The position numbers and the translations under genes were made by a program. Of a DNA stretch of 64,000 nucleotides, positions 1 through 10,796 are shown one piece after another (the stretch's first letter is position 1; every line of letters begins with the position of its first letter). Location of the stretch: assembly GCA_029204225.1 (NCBI GenBank), contig CM055098.1:53030728-53094727 (forward strand), given 5' to 3'. The notes under the pieces were generated by a model that saw only the letters and a program-made list of their open reading frames with translations, did not search any database and was not told where the DNA came from. This DNA comes from Diphasiastrum complanatum. Taxonomy: Eukaryota > Streptophyta > Lycopodiopsida > Lycopodiales > Lycopodiaceae.

Positions 1-59
1 TTTCAAGATCAAATCTCGAATGTGATGGTACTTTAGAGGTATGTGTTTTGTCTTTGAAC

Positions 60-479
60 GGAAGACATGATCCTGGGACAGACATCGTGCATGGCCCTTC
101 TTGTGGTATCCCGATTGCTTCTAGCATCATCTACAGCCACACTACTTCGTTCGCCACCTTTGAAGCTGCGACGTATTTAGCTTCGCAAGAGGATTGAGCT
201 AACAAGGTTTGCTTTTTGCATATCCAGCTAATTGCAGCTCCACACGCTATGTCCAGTTATGGACTTGCTGTCATCTTTGTAGCTTGCCCAGTTCGCATCA
301 CTGTAGTGATGTAGCTTGAATCCTTTTCTTTCATTTTTTGCTCTGTAAATTAATCCCATATTATGGGTACCCTTCAGATACTGTAGGATTCGTTTCGCCT
401 TTTGCCAATGTGCCATGCCAGGATTGGAAGAGAATTGGCTCAAGGCATAAACAGAAAAACTAGATAGGGTCTGGTACAA
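60..479 (-). pseudogene. Copia RNase H domain, degenerate
   Basis: This is the C-terminal RNase H of a Ty1/copia polyprotein read on the minus strand. Residues in the order HWQKAKRILQYLKGT, then HHYSDANWASYKDDSKSITGH, match the RNase H N-terminal half; the catalytic Asp of SDANWA is present. Below 230 the frame continues as KYVAASKVANEVVWL, the usual end of the domain, after a frameshift near 228 and followed by an in-frame stop. It lies directly downstream of the RT block at 498-1243 in the same orientation. The element's 3' LTR is not in the window. It is a pseudogene because of the frameshift and stops. Confidence 0.85.
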
Positions 480-497
480 ATTGTAAGGTACATCAGA

Positions 498-1260
498 CTA
501 CCGATTAGGTTCTGCTGGGGTACACCTGCCATCTTCTGTTCTTCCTCTTCTGTTTTTGGGGCAATCCTGCTTCGTCAGCTTGGCTCCAGCTATCATTGGT
601 GTGGCCTTTTCTTTGTAGTCCATCATGTGATACTGCTTGAGCACCTTTCTGGCGTATTCTGACTGACTCAAGTGCATTTCGCCCTTTGTTCGATCTCTTC
701 TGATCTCCAGCCCAAGGCATTTTGTTGTTTCTCCAAGGTCTGTGATCTCATAACTTTCAAAAATCTGTCTCTTCGTGTCCATCAAGGAATTCCTATCATT
801 AGGGAATCATCCACGAAAATAGTCAGTATCACAAAATCTTTTTCTACTCTTTTTATGTAGACATTACAGTCTGGTTGTGTAGGATTGAAGTCTAGAGACT
901 TCAGAAGACTATCGAGCTTCTTATACCAAGCTCGTGATGCCTATTTTAGACCATAGATGCATCTCTGCAACTGACAGACATATTGTCGATTGTCGGGGTC
1001 TTCAAATCCTTCAGGCTGTTTCATGAAGATTTCCTTCTCTAGATCTCCATAGAGAAAGGCTGTTTTCACATCAATCTGGTGAGTTTCCAGATTGTGTTGT
1101 GTGGCGTATGCAAGGAGTAGTCGTATGCTTGTCATCTTGACCATTGGCGAATATGTGTCAAAATAATCAACACCATATCTCTGTGTGTAGCCCTTCACGA
1201 CAAGCCTTGCCTTGTAGCGGCCAATGGTGCCATTTGATTTCATTTTTTTTCTTGTATACC
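498..1260 (-). pseudogene. Copia reverse transcriptase, degenerate
   Basis: Ty1/copia reverse transcriptase on the minus strand. The N-terminal block at 941-1243 contains YKARLVVKGYTQRYGVDYFDTYSP and HQIDVKTAFLYGDLEKEIFMKQPEGF, diagnostic of copia RT motif 1 and 2 (the Asp of DVKTAFL is a catalytic position). The C-terminal block at 498-785 contains LGLEIRRDRTKGEMHLSQSEYARKVL. The central part with the catalytic YVDD motif sits in the 785-941 gap, broken by frameshifts. Order RT then RNase H is canonical. Non-functional as it stands. Confidence 0.88.
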
Positions 1261-1600
1261 CACTTACAGTCGACTATCTTTCTATTTTTTGGCAGTGGCT
1301 CTAGTGTCCATGTCTCGTTTCGCCTCATCAACTCGATCTCCTCTGATAATGTCTGCTTCCAGAATTCTCCCTATGGACTCGATCTCCTATGATATTGTCT
1401 GCTTCCAGAATTCTCCCTATGGACTCTGGATAGCTTCTTGATATGTTGTTGGCTCTTCAGTGAAGCTGTAGTACTCGAACTGCGTGTCTTTGCTCCACTA
1501 AAGATTGTTAGAGTAACGGTCTGGAGGCCTTCTTTGTCTTGTTGACCTTCTAGGTTCATTTTATCTCTACTCGAACGTCTCTTGTTCGTGGGGTTGATCT
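1261..1600 (-). other. Linker between copia integrase and RT, frameshifted
   Basis: This stretch lies between the integrase C-terminus and the RT of the same minus-strand copia element. The family normally has a low-complexity, charged linker here, and the minus strand shows an acidic, Ser/Thr/Lys-rich reading broken by stops. A 45-bp segment (bases beginning gactcgatctcct, 1329 region and again near 1377) is locally duplicated, which shifts nothing else I can identify. No separate gene is seen. Confidence 0.5.
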
Positions 1601-2640
1601 TCTGCTTCCTACTGCTCTGGAGTCTGTGGCTCTGCATTTTGATTTGACGTTTGTCCTCGATCTCCCTCTTGAATTGGCAACAGTGTGAAGATCTCATGGC
1701 CTCTTTCGTCTTTCAGTCCAAAAAATGTAGACTCATCGAACTTCACATCTTTGCTTGAAACAAACTTTTTCGTGGTTGGATCGTAGAGTCTATACACTTG
1801 TGATCCGTTCGAGTATCCGACCATGATGGTTTTCTCTAATTTATCATCGAGCTTGCCTCTTTTTTCTTTTGGAATGTGCTTGTATGCTGCACATCCAAAC
1901 ACACGAGAGATTGGGCTTTCTGCCTGTCCACATTTTGTATGGTGTTTTATTTTCCAGCGCTATCGTTGTTGATCCATTCTGCAAGTGTATAGCTACAGCT
2001 ATTGCCTCAGCCCAAAATTGACTTGGCAATTGAGTCTGTGCCATCATGCATCTGGATCCTTCGACTAGCATTCTATTTTTTCTTTCTGTGACACCATTGT
2101 ATTCTAGTGTGTATGCAGGAGTGAACTGGTGTTCTATCCCCTGTTCTTGGCAGAGAATTCTTTGCTTTTGTATTCACCTCCATTGTCAGATCTAAGGATT
2201 TGTATCTTCTTTGAGGTGTGTCGCTCTGCAAATGCCACGAACTTCTTGAAGGAATCAAACACTTCAGATTTCTTCTTTAGGTAGTAGATCGTGGTCATCC
2301 GGTTGTAATCATCTATGAACGTCAAAAAAGACCTTGAACCTGAGAGCGAATCCATCTGCATCGGTCCACAGACATTAGAGTGGACGAGCTCAAGAACTTT
2401 CTTAGCTCTTCTTCCCTTATGTTGCTTGCATTTCTGACAGGCTTTGTAGAACTCAGTTTCGGGCCTTGATATCTTGAGACCTGTGACTATGTCTTCTTGT
2501 ACATGTCATACAGGCTCCGCATGTTCAGATGATACATTCTCCTATTCTAGAGCTGATATTCATTTTCTGATGCATTTAATATGCTATCAGAGTTGCTGAT
2601 TATCTTGGCCTGGTAGAGGTTTCATTCTCTACATCTGACT
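1600..2640 (-). pseudogene. Copia GAG-pre-integrase and integrase, degenerate
   Basis: Minus-strand integrase of the same copia element. Near 2540-2590 the reading LWNRRMYHLNMRSL-like marks the GAG-pre-integrase domain (HHCC zinc finger region), continuing with ACQKCKQHKGRR near 2420. The rve core follows at 2134-2361 with FLTFIDDYNR, the first catalytic Asp, and RSDNGGEY with the second. The third catalytic Glu is in the EYNGVTERKNRML segment around 2080-2110. Downstream, GCAAYKHIPKEKRGKLD and VYRLYDPTTKKFVSSKDVKFDES (1609-1902) are the typical post-core block. Frameshifts separate the pieces. The element is truncated before protease and gag, at the head-to-head junction around 2.70-2.77 kb. 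Confidence 0.88.
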
Positions 2641-2774
2641 GCCAGCAACTTGTTTGTCGTTTTCTCGATCATGCGACATGTATTGTCGTCAAACAAATGT
2701 TGTTGAAGAGAGCTTCGGGAGAACTGTCGGCATACTGCTTTTAGCCTACGACAGAAGTTTCAAGCAGTTTTGCG

Positions 2775-3742
2775 ATGACAAACATGGAAGAGTCCATTTT
2801 GCGTGAAGGTAGCTGATTGGACGGGATTTCCAACTATGCAGTGTGGAAATTCAAAATGAAAAACATACTGATGGAGAAAGACGTGTGGGAAGTCATCACA
2901 AGTGATGAGAGAAGGCTGCCAAATGAAGCGGATATCAAAGTGTTCGATAAAAAGATGAGGAAGGCTTTGACCTTCATTAACTTGTCAGTGAAGGATCACA
3001 TCATTACCCACATTTGTGATGCTGTTACACCCAGACAGGCATGGGATGTGCTAAAGGAGCAGTTCGAGACGTCAAATCTGTCAAGAATCATGTTTCTGAA
3101 GTCAAAACTGAATAGTGCTCACATAGAACAAGGAGAGCACATTCAGACGTACATGACCAGAATCAAGACAATGAGGGATGAACTGCATTCTATTGGTGAG
3201 CGCGTCCATGATGTGGAGCTGGTGCACAATGCATTGTGCGGCATTGCAGAACCTTATCAGATGTTTGTGAGTGGAATAGTATCAAGAGAAAGATTGCCAA
3301 CATTTGATGAGCTCACATGAATCTTGATGCATGAAGAGCAATGGCGAGAAATGGTGAAAGCTAGACGTGAAAATACTGACGATCAGGCACTTGTGACATG
3401 CCAAAAACAAGGCAAGGGCAAGGGCAAGAAAAAGTCTAAACAACAATTTTCCAAGACTCAGGAGGATGAGGTATCTTCCAGTAAGACCAAGAAGAAAGGC
3501 AAGTGCTTCCATTGTGGTAAAAAGGGCCATCGGAAGAGTGAATGTCGCAAGTTCCTGGCGGAACAAGGCAAGGGGAAACCAAAGTAAGTAGATAACCTTG
3601 TTGATGAGGATGAGATTGAAGACTCTAGCATCTTCATATCTGCATTGTCATCTAATCAAGATGATCAAGCATGGTATATTGACTCGGGAGCCACAAGATA
3701 CATGACATGTAATAAGAATTGGTATATTCCTAGGATGTGGTG
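2775..3742 (+). pseudogene. Copia gag with zinc knuckle and protease, interrupted by stops
   Basis: Plus-strand Ty1/copia Gag. Translation from ATG 2775 stays in one frame to 3742 but contains stops at 2814, 3318 and 3585. The first 180 residues (NYAVWKFKMKNILMEKDVWEVI, then ARQAWDVL-like and MTRIKTMRDEL) are the UBN2/retrotran_gag_2 capsid fold. A Lys-rich stretch leads to a CCHC zinc knuckle, CFHCGKKGHRKSEC. The protease active site follows as WYIDSGATRYMT near 3670-3715, with the DSGA motif. The reading ends at the TGA at 3740. The opal and ochre codons look like decay mutations rather than programmed readthrough. Confidence 0.9.
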
Positions 3743-4149
3743 AACGTGTGAAGGGCTATAGATGTTTTGATCTAGTGGAAAACAAAATCCATGTAAGCCG
3801 TGATGTTATCTTTGATGAATCCAAGATGTATGAAGACAAGGATGATGAGAAGATAGATACATCCAATGGGAAAGATGGTATAGTGAGAATACCTCCTGAT
3901 GATCCATTCATTGACCTTCCAAGTGATGAATATGAGGATACATCTCAAGAAACTATTACTCAATCACAAGAGACAGGTTGGAGAGGTAGAGACAAACCTT
4001 TTGGTGCAAGAAGGATTGAAGTTGCAGGTGACAAACGCAAGGAGAAGGATGTACCGTGAGATACATTTTCACCAGGAAGCCGATCACCTGACAGGAAACT
4101 CTCTAAATGGTTTGAGAGATTGTTGGAGAGCCATGACATGGATGACTTT
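3743..4149 (+). pseudogene. Copia post-integrase linker; integrase deleted
   Basis: Directly after the protease, the sequence jumps to KGYRCFDLVENKIHVSRDVIFDES, the block that in copia follows the integrase core. The whole integrase, roughly 1 kb, is therefore missing between about 3725 and 3750. The remainder is the usual acidic linker (IRIPPDDPFIDLPSDEYED-like) and ends in a frame that continues on the far side of the inserted solo LTR as DDFPG then SSSQGELRRSTREK. One TGA is present near 4057. Confidence 0.82.
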
Positions 4150-4154
4150 CCAGG
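4150..4154 (+). repeat. Target-site duplication, left copy
   Basis: CCAGG immediately precedes the LTR start TGTTAGAAATGG and is repeated immediately after its end at 4915-4919. Confidence 0.9.
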
Positions 4155-4914
4155 TGTTAGAAATGGTGAATTTCTGCAACTTTGTAGCAACACGAACAAG
4201 ACACGAAGGTTGAACAAGAACAATTCACGATAGTCAATGTGTCTTTGACTTGAAGCATGAACGATTCGCGAATCAATCGCAAATTGTAAACACACCTCCA
4301 AAAACTACAAAACAAAAAGAACGAAACCAACGAAGAGAAATCCTTCGCGCTGCCAACTGGCAGCTCAACGGGCTTCATGCCCAGCTAAAATGAATAGCAA
4401 TGATGGAGACTAACTAGTTGATTAGCATTAACTAGACTTGTGATTCTACATTTAGCCATCTTGTAAACTCCACACAGTGGAGGTATAAACGATTCTCTCT
4501 GGATCATAACCAAGTAAGAAAAAGAGAAAAAGGAGAGAGATAGTGAATACAATGATCTGTAAGAAATAGAGAGAGATGTAGCGAATAGAGTAAGAAAGCA
4601 AAATACCATAGCTGTGCATGAAAGTCTGCCAATGAGCAGAACATAGCGAAAGAGCAGAGAGTCATTCCGCCAATGAGCGAGACACTGACGATCTTGCTCT
4701 AAAACCAAACTGACAATATAGTCGCTCTATTTCGTGTGTCTCTTGGCCTTGTGCTGTGTCTCTTGATTACTAGAATAAAACATGTTCTGTGATGCTTAGT
4801 CGAGTGTCTGGGATCTCGTAAGAGCTTCCGCACAAAAAAAAAATTTAAAGACAGAAAATTGTTTCCGAATCAGAAGAGAGAGGACGAACACGAAACGTAA
4901 CAGCTTCCGCGACA
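4155..4914 (+). mobile_element. Solo LTR (760 bp) inside the copia element
   Basis: The segment begins TGTTAGAAATGG and ends CTTCCGCGACA (TG...CA termini) and is flanked by the 5-bp duplication CCAGG. Removing it rejoins the copia reading frame across the site. It is related along its length to the reverse complement of 25,643-26,459, which is followed by a tRNA-Met primer site, so this is an LTR of the same copia-type family. There is no internal domain, so it is a solo LTR left by LTR-LTR recombination. Open readings inside it (for example on the minus strand at 4385-4708) are not genes. Confidence 0.9.
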
Positions 4915-4919
4915 CCAGG
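4915..4919 (+). repeat. Target-site duplication, right copy
   Basis: CCAGG, identical to 4150-4154, directly after the LTR terminus GACA. Confidence 0.9.
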
Positions 4920-6165
4920 ATCATCTAGCCAAGGAGAGCTACGAAGATCAACAAGAGAGAAGACACAACCTGAAAGGTATGAAGCAAATTATGCTCTCTT
5001 ATCTAGCATTATTCAAAGCAAAGAACCTTCGACTTATGGTGAAGCGAAGGATGATGACATTTGAGTCAAGGCCATGGGAGAGGAGATGGAGTCAATGGCT
5101 AAGCATAGCACATGGGACTTAGTAGAACCACCAGTTGGCAAGAAACCCATTGGTTGCAAATGGGTATACAGGACTAACTACCATACAGATGGAAGTATAA
5201 CAAAGCACAAGGCAAGATTGGTGATCAAAGGGTATGCACAAAGTAAAGGCATCGACTATGAGGAGACCTTTGCGCCTGTATCTAAGTGGAATACTCTATG
5301 TCTACTTGTTGCTTTAACATTTTGGTTGGCCTTTGCATCAGATGGATGTGAAATCTGCTTTTCTAAATGGTGAGTTAGAAGAAGAGGTGTTCATGGATCA
5401 ACTTGAAGGCTTTGTAGCGAAAGGACAGGAAAATAAAGTGTGTCGCTTGAAGAAAGCGCTTTATGGTCTTAAACAGGCACCACGTGCGTGGTATAGCAGG
5501 ATTGATGCCTACTTTCGTTCAAAGGGGATGGTGAGAACACATTCTGATACAAATCTATATGTCTTATGCTTTGATGGTATGGTTGGTTTAATTGCTCTTT
5601 ATGTTGATGACTTGATTATTACGAGAAATAATCAAGAGATGATAGACATGATCAAGAAAGACCTCATGGAACAATTTGAGATGACAGATCTCAACCTGAT
5701 GCATTATTGCCTTGGAGTAGAGGTGTGGCAAAAAGGACACGAAGTGGGTTTAACATAGGTGAAGTATGTCAAAGAGTTGCTACACAGGTCTAGGTTGTAG
5801 GATTGCAAACGAGTGAATACTCCTATTGAACTAGGTAAAAAGCTTTCTAAGCTTGATGAGTCACAGTCATTTGATGCTACGCTGTATAGGCAGTTAGTAG
5901 GGAATTTGATTTACCTTACCACGACTAGACCAGATATATGCTATGCTGTTGGTATTGTAAGTCAGTTTATGGCAACACCTACGGAAATGCATTGGAAGGT
6001 AGCTAAGCGCATTTTGCGTTATGTAAAAGGCACTTCAGATTATGGCTTGATTTACAAGAAGCATGAGGGTTTACCTGAGTTGTGTGGCTATGTGGATTCA
6101 AATCAGGGAGGTGACTATGATGATCGTAGATCCACCATAGCACGCTTGGAATTTGTGCATCTAGG
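4920..6165 (+). pseudogene. Copia reverse transcriptase and RNase H, truncated
   Basis: Continuation of the plus-strand copia element beyond the solo LTR. The pre-RT block contains MGEEMESMAKHSTWDLVEPP and GCKWVYRTNYHTDGSI, then HKARLVIKGYAQSKGIDYEETFAPVSK (5074-5373). After a frameshift near 5335 it reads [40 protein letters not shown] and [10 protein letters not shown], which is the intact catalytic YVDD motif (5333-5758). A stop at about 5756 and a frameshift precede the RNase H part, RQLVGNLIYLTTTRPDICYAVG and GYVDSNQGGDYDDRRSTIA (5813-6160). The RNase H is cut at about 6165, where minus-strand Athila-like sequence begins; no 3' LTR follows. Confidence 0.9.
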
Positions 6166-8383
6166 GATCACCAAGAAGGACAACTTGGTAATACACACGA
6201 GCGACTGACAGCTGATCTTCGACTTTGTCAGAAGCTAGTGCCTTATTAGGATCAAAGGATATGGGGGGGGAAAAATTGTCCCATTTAGTTTCAATCCCCA
6301 TTAAATGCTCTAAGTCCTGGGCGTAAGTGGCTGCCGCACGGACTGTTGGATCAGGACAGTTGAAGTAGTTATTGGCAAATATGGTGAGAGCCCTTCTGAC
6401 ATCTACATCCGTATTCCAACCGTACTCTAATGAAATGATCGGCCATTGAAATTTTGAATTGTGATCTTGTCCAGAGGGGTGCCTCATTCTGCCCATTTGG
6501 ATCATTGTGTGCATGGCAGAAAGTGCATGTTCACCCGTAGTTATTGCGGGCTTGTCACATAGGCCTTGATGGCTGTAGGGTCTCTTTCAAAAAGCTGCTG
6601 ACGCCACTCTGGTTGTGGTTGGAGGGCGGGTAATGCTTGCAGCTCCTTGCTCTTTATTGTCTGACTTGAAAAAGATATTTGCCAGTCGCCTGTTGATGAC
6701 TCGTGGGGATACGTTGCTAGGAATTCATTTATTTTCTTCTCCATTGACTTTGGTCTTCAAAAGGCTCGGTTGGCAGATATGGTGCGTGAACCTCTGGATG
6801 ATGTTGCTTGTCCTTCCTCTTGGATTTGGATGGGACCTGTGCCTTGGCCTTGGTCTCGCATCTCAGCACCCGTATCTATTGGTCCTTGGTCTTGGCCTTT
6901 GGACCTTTGATCTTGACTAAACCCCCCTGCTGCTTATTGACTTTGGTCTTGGCTCGTACTGGCCTGTGCAGCGTCAAAAATGGGTGGTGGTGAAATCACC
7001 ACGGGGTTGGGTTGGGCCTTCTTCTCCATGTACTGTTGGCAATCCTTGAGGGCTTGTTTGGCCTGGGTGAGCTCGTGAGTTGCGCTTGCCTGATATTTAT
7101 CGAACTTTGTCTGGTAGCTGTTTAATGTTTGGCTATATACTTGCACCTGACGCCTAAATAGATTCATCTTTGATTCAGATAGCGGCCTTGAGTCTGGTGC
7201 AGGTTGAGCTAGCCAGACAAGCTTTTCACGTTGTAGGGCTTTAACTTCCGCCCCCAGGCACATATTGTCTGCTTCGCAAATTTGTAGTTGCGCCTAAAGG
7301 GGAGCAAGCCATTGGGACGCTTTGGATTGAAGCTCCCGCACCTTTGTGGAGGCCTCCGTCAGCACTTTGGAGAGGCTTTGGATGTATAGATTGAGGCCCT
7401 CCTCCTTCTGCTATAGCTTGGCAATCTCCCAATGCCCTTCTTGTTCATGTTGTTGAGATAGAATCAGCTCGTGCTGCAGCTTTGTGAGTTCTGCTCGCAG
7501 CTGTGTGTTGCCTGTTGCAAGGTGTAGTACCCTGCCTTCCAAAATAGCCTTGCTGCTACCGCCTCCAGGATGTCTTTGCCCTCGCTGGCCGTTGTGTCAA
7601 TAACTGCAAGTTGGGAGGAGGTGGATGCTACAGGTGGCAAATAGAGGTTAGTCTGTGGCACGGTGGACAACAAAAGGGTTGAGCGGTGGAAACCGTACAC
7701 TTTCATCTCGAGAAGTGCGCAGGCAAAATTACACAATAGGGGGCCTGCTACGATACGCTCGTGATTGTTGGATTTAATGTAGATGGTTAGTTTGTGAATG
7801 AGGAAGGTATGCCAGTCATATGGCACAATCGAGGTGCCAAGGAATGCCAGAAATGATTCCACTATCTGACTCAGTAACTTGAACTAGATTTTGTCCTTGC
7901 GAAATATTGAAATAACCAGAAAGATGCGCAGCCGTCTGAATGACTAGTTTCGTGATAGCATCTATCAGGTAACCATTGTTAGTCTGGATTGGGATTTCTG
8001 GTGCACTTTGGACGACGAAAGGTTTGATCAGACTTTTTGCCTGACGATGGGAGATGGACTGACGGTCACCGGACATAATGCCAATGGTGACCATTGAGTT
8101 TGTGTTAATCCTGACCTTGTACGTGGGTGGTACCTTGGTACAGAAAGTGGAAGCGTGACTTCGATGCGTCCCAGGTGGCGTAAGCATGAGGGGCGAGGCC
8201 CACATTAATCTCAGAATGGAAAAGCGTCAGGAAAAATTCCATTGCCTCAAGAAGTGGGTCGGCTGTCTGAAGCCGTGGTTGAATCAGAGCGTTAGAGGGT
8301 AAGGGCCAAATTTGTGTGGCTGAGGGGATTTCATGTTGGATCACCTGCTTGGTGCCAGAGTCTTCAGAGGATGAGGAGGCCAT
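6161..8383 (-). pseudogene. ORF3 of Athila-like element (copy 1), broken and C-terminally truncated
   Basis: A sense ORF downstream of pol in the minus-strand gypsy element, broken by frameshifts into pieces at 8105-8383, 7816-8205, 7464-7862, 6934-7263, 6541-6744 and 6161-6514. In order: an N-terminal domain starting MASSSSEDSGTKQVI with PLLEAMEFF, AYATWDASKSRFHFLYQGTT and GIMSGDRQSISHRQAKSLIKPF; a second helical part; a coiled coil rich in Gln/Glu/Lys (SKMNLFRRQVQVYSQTLNSY); and a C-terminal domain with FQWPIISLEYGW and NCPDPTVRAAATYA. The same order recurs at 18.1-20.1 kb and 60.0-63.25 kb. It occupies the env-like position of Athila elements, but I see no transmembrane segment or signal peptide. 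Function unknown. It stops at the junction with copia RNase H. Confidence 0.75.
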
Positions 8384-9545
8384 GTTAGCAGTGATAGTTA
8401 AAGGGCAAAAAAGTAGAGAAAATGGTGGAAAAGGTAAAAAAGTGTGGAAACGACAAAAAACTATGAATAACGAGTGTTGGATGGCAAGAACTGTAGTTTA
8501 GAGCGTAGATTTGTGTTCAATATGAGCAGATGATAGCTTGTAAGAAATTTGGTTGCAAACAGAGAACTTGAAAATTTTAGTGATAATTTGAGCAGAGCTT
8601 CGCCAACAAAGGTGACAAATGACTAGAATTTAGCCCCTATATAGTAGAATTTAGAGTGCGTATTAGGTGAAATCCACTTTCCATTGCTCAATTCCATCCA
8701 AATTTTGGCAGGGACCTTCTTCACAAAATTCTAAGATCTCAGGGAAGTCTGCGAGAGTTCAGAAGGTGATTTGACTGCCCTGCGAAGGTTCTACGAGGGT
8801 TAAGACTGTCTACGAGGGTTCAACTCTCGCAGGAAGTTATTTTTCGCACAACATGTTCTTGTGATTGTATTTTCAAGATCAGACCATGTAGGTAGGCCAA
8901 TTTCATTGTTCTGATTCCATTTAGACACCTTGCGAGGGTTGGTAGGATGATCTTGATGCTCTGTGAGGGTTCTGAAAATTCAGCTTTTGGGAACCCTCAC
9001 ACACACTAAAAAATGAAGATTTTCTCATAAAAAACTCTCGTAGAGATTTTTATGGATGCATCTGGGTCAGATCTAGTGACTGTCCTAGTTTCAAGAGATA
9101 TCTCCCAGGGGATCTCCAAAAATTATGAAAAAAGTGTTTTTTTAGAGTGTTTTTTGACGAGATCTTGAGATTCTCTGACTTTTTACTTTTGAAAACTGGT
9201 AATCTGCTTCATCCATGTTAGATCTGACTGTGGGTAGTTCTCTGGAAGTTTTAATAGATATTTGGTAACAGATCCATCAGTTTTGGTTGAATATTGTCCT
9301 TAATTTGCCATAGTTACTAAGATCAAGGTCTCTGATTTGTAAATTTGGGAGGCTTATTGGCATAATCTGATGATCTTCTTCCTTCTTGATCCCATCTGGA
9401 TCTGGATACCTCTTGGATCTTGATGGATTTTCCCGATCTTGCCAGATCTGGCCGAATCTTGGTGGATCTAACTTGATTTGGCTTGATCTTCCTCGATCTA
9501 GTGGTGATGGCCTATCAGAATAGCTTTTCGTATTGTGCCACCACC
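8384..9545 (-). other. Non-coding spacer between pol and ORF3 with motif array and GATC-rich tract
   Basis: No gene. This 1.1-kb spacer of the minus-strand Athila-like element holds repeated short motifs of the form GCGAGAGTT/GCGAGGGTT and their complements between about 8740 and 9050, and a GATC-rich tract at 9380-9510 with eight GATC sites in about 125 bp. The 9060-9500 half is recognisably the reverse complement of 59,080-59,460, the matching spacer of the element at the right end, so the spacer is conserved within the family. Confidence 0.7.
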
Positions 9546-10796
9546 AACCTGGATCTATCTCATTGCGGTGGCCAGTACTTGTGCAACCGGCTACCGTTGA
9601 TGGGTGTATTGAACGATGTCTTTTCTAGCTTCTCTGAATTCATGGCTCCATGATTAAGAATTTTCTTGATCCGATAAGGACCTTCGTCTATGAATTTTAA
9701 TTTCCCCTTGATGATCGCCTTGGTTTTATACATCAGGACTAGATCTCCGGAGCAAAGATCCTTCTTTTGTAACCTGCAATCGTGCCATGATTTGTGTCTT
9801 TCCTTTTTAGCTGTCAGTGCATGCACAACTAGTAAGCATGTTTCACAGAGTTTATGCAGAGCTTCATGGCGTAGTTGTAGAGATTTGGATTTATTAAGGT
9901 GTTGTGTTGTGGCAGTCCTTAATGAAGGGACTAAAAACTCTACTAGCATTATAGCATCCTGGCCATATACCAATTGGAAAGGTATTTGATCAATGCTTCT
10001 CTTATATGCTATCCTAAATGCCCACAGAGCAGCATGCAACTTATGTTCCCAATCTGATATGCTAGCTTCAATTGTTTTCGTGAGCACGCTACACAGGATC
10101 TTATTGGATGATTCTGCTTGCCCATTACCACGAGGACAATAAGGCATAATCACGAAGAATTCCTCCAAGAGGACCTTGATGGTCTCATTGATGAAATGAC
10201 TTCCCCGATCGTTGACTAGCTCCACCGGGCATCCGAAGCGCACAATGATATTTTCATTAAGGAACTTGGCAGTGGTCCTAGCATCAGCTACTCTTACTTC
10301 CTTGGCTTCGACCCACTTGGTGAGATAGTCCGTGGCTACGATTATGTATCAAGCCTAAAAACTCCTTGCTGCAGGGTGGATTGGACCAATGTAATCCAAT
10401 CCCCCTTTTCAAATGGTGCTTGGTCTAAGACCGGGTGCAGTAGGTCATAATTTAATCTCGTTGGCCTCCTCGCCCTTTGGCATACATCACACTTTCTCGA
10501 GTATTCCTCCGTATCCTTATGAATCATTGGCCACCAACAACCTGATTGCAGGATCTTGTGAAGTGTAATGTCGGATGCAAAATGGCCTCCACCCATACCT
10601 TCATGTGAAAGCGAAATGATCTAGGTGGTCTCATGAGAGAGAATACATTGCCAAAAAATCCCGTCTGGACTCTTCGATACAACTGGCCGACAATCAGCTG
10701 ATAAGGTCTAGCCTTCAAGATCAATTTCCACTGATCCGCCTTTGGTAGTGACTTGTTTGGTTGGCCCCACATTAGATATTCAACAATGTCGGCAGC
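9546..10796 (-). pseudogene. Athila-like integrase, degenerate
   Basis: Integrase of the minus-strand gypsy element. The zinc-binding HHCC part is at 10,342-10,596: MGGGHFASDITLHKILQSGC, then CDVCQRARRPTRLNYD. The core and C-terminal parts are at 9560-10,243: ELVNDRGSHFINETIKVLL contains the second catalytic Asp, and RGNGQAESSNKIL contains the catalytic Glu. The C-terminal part, LVLMYKTKAIIKGKLKFIDEGPYRI and SRLHKYWPPQ, ends the polyprotein. Frameshifts near 10,250-10,350 remove the first catalytic Asp region from a continuous frame, and an 11-residue gap lies between EEFFVI and PYCPRGNGQ. Confidence 0.88.

Noticed and set aside
3282-3566. 94-codon minus-strand reading opposite copia gag
   Set aside because: Shadow of the Lys-rich zinc-knuckle region on the plus strand; hydrophobic Leu/Phe runs come from AAG/AAA codons.
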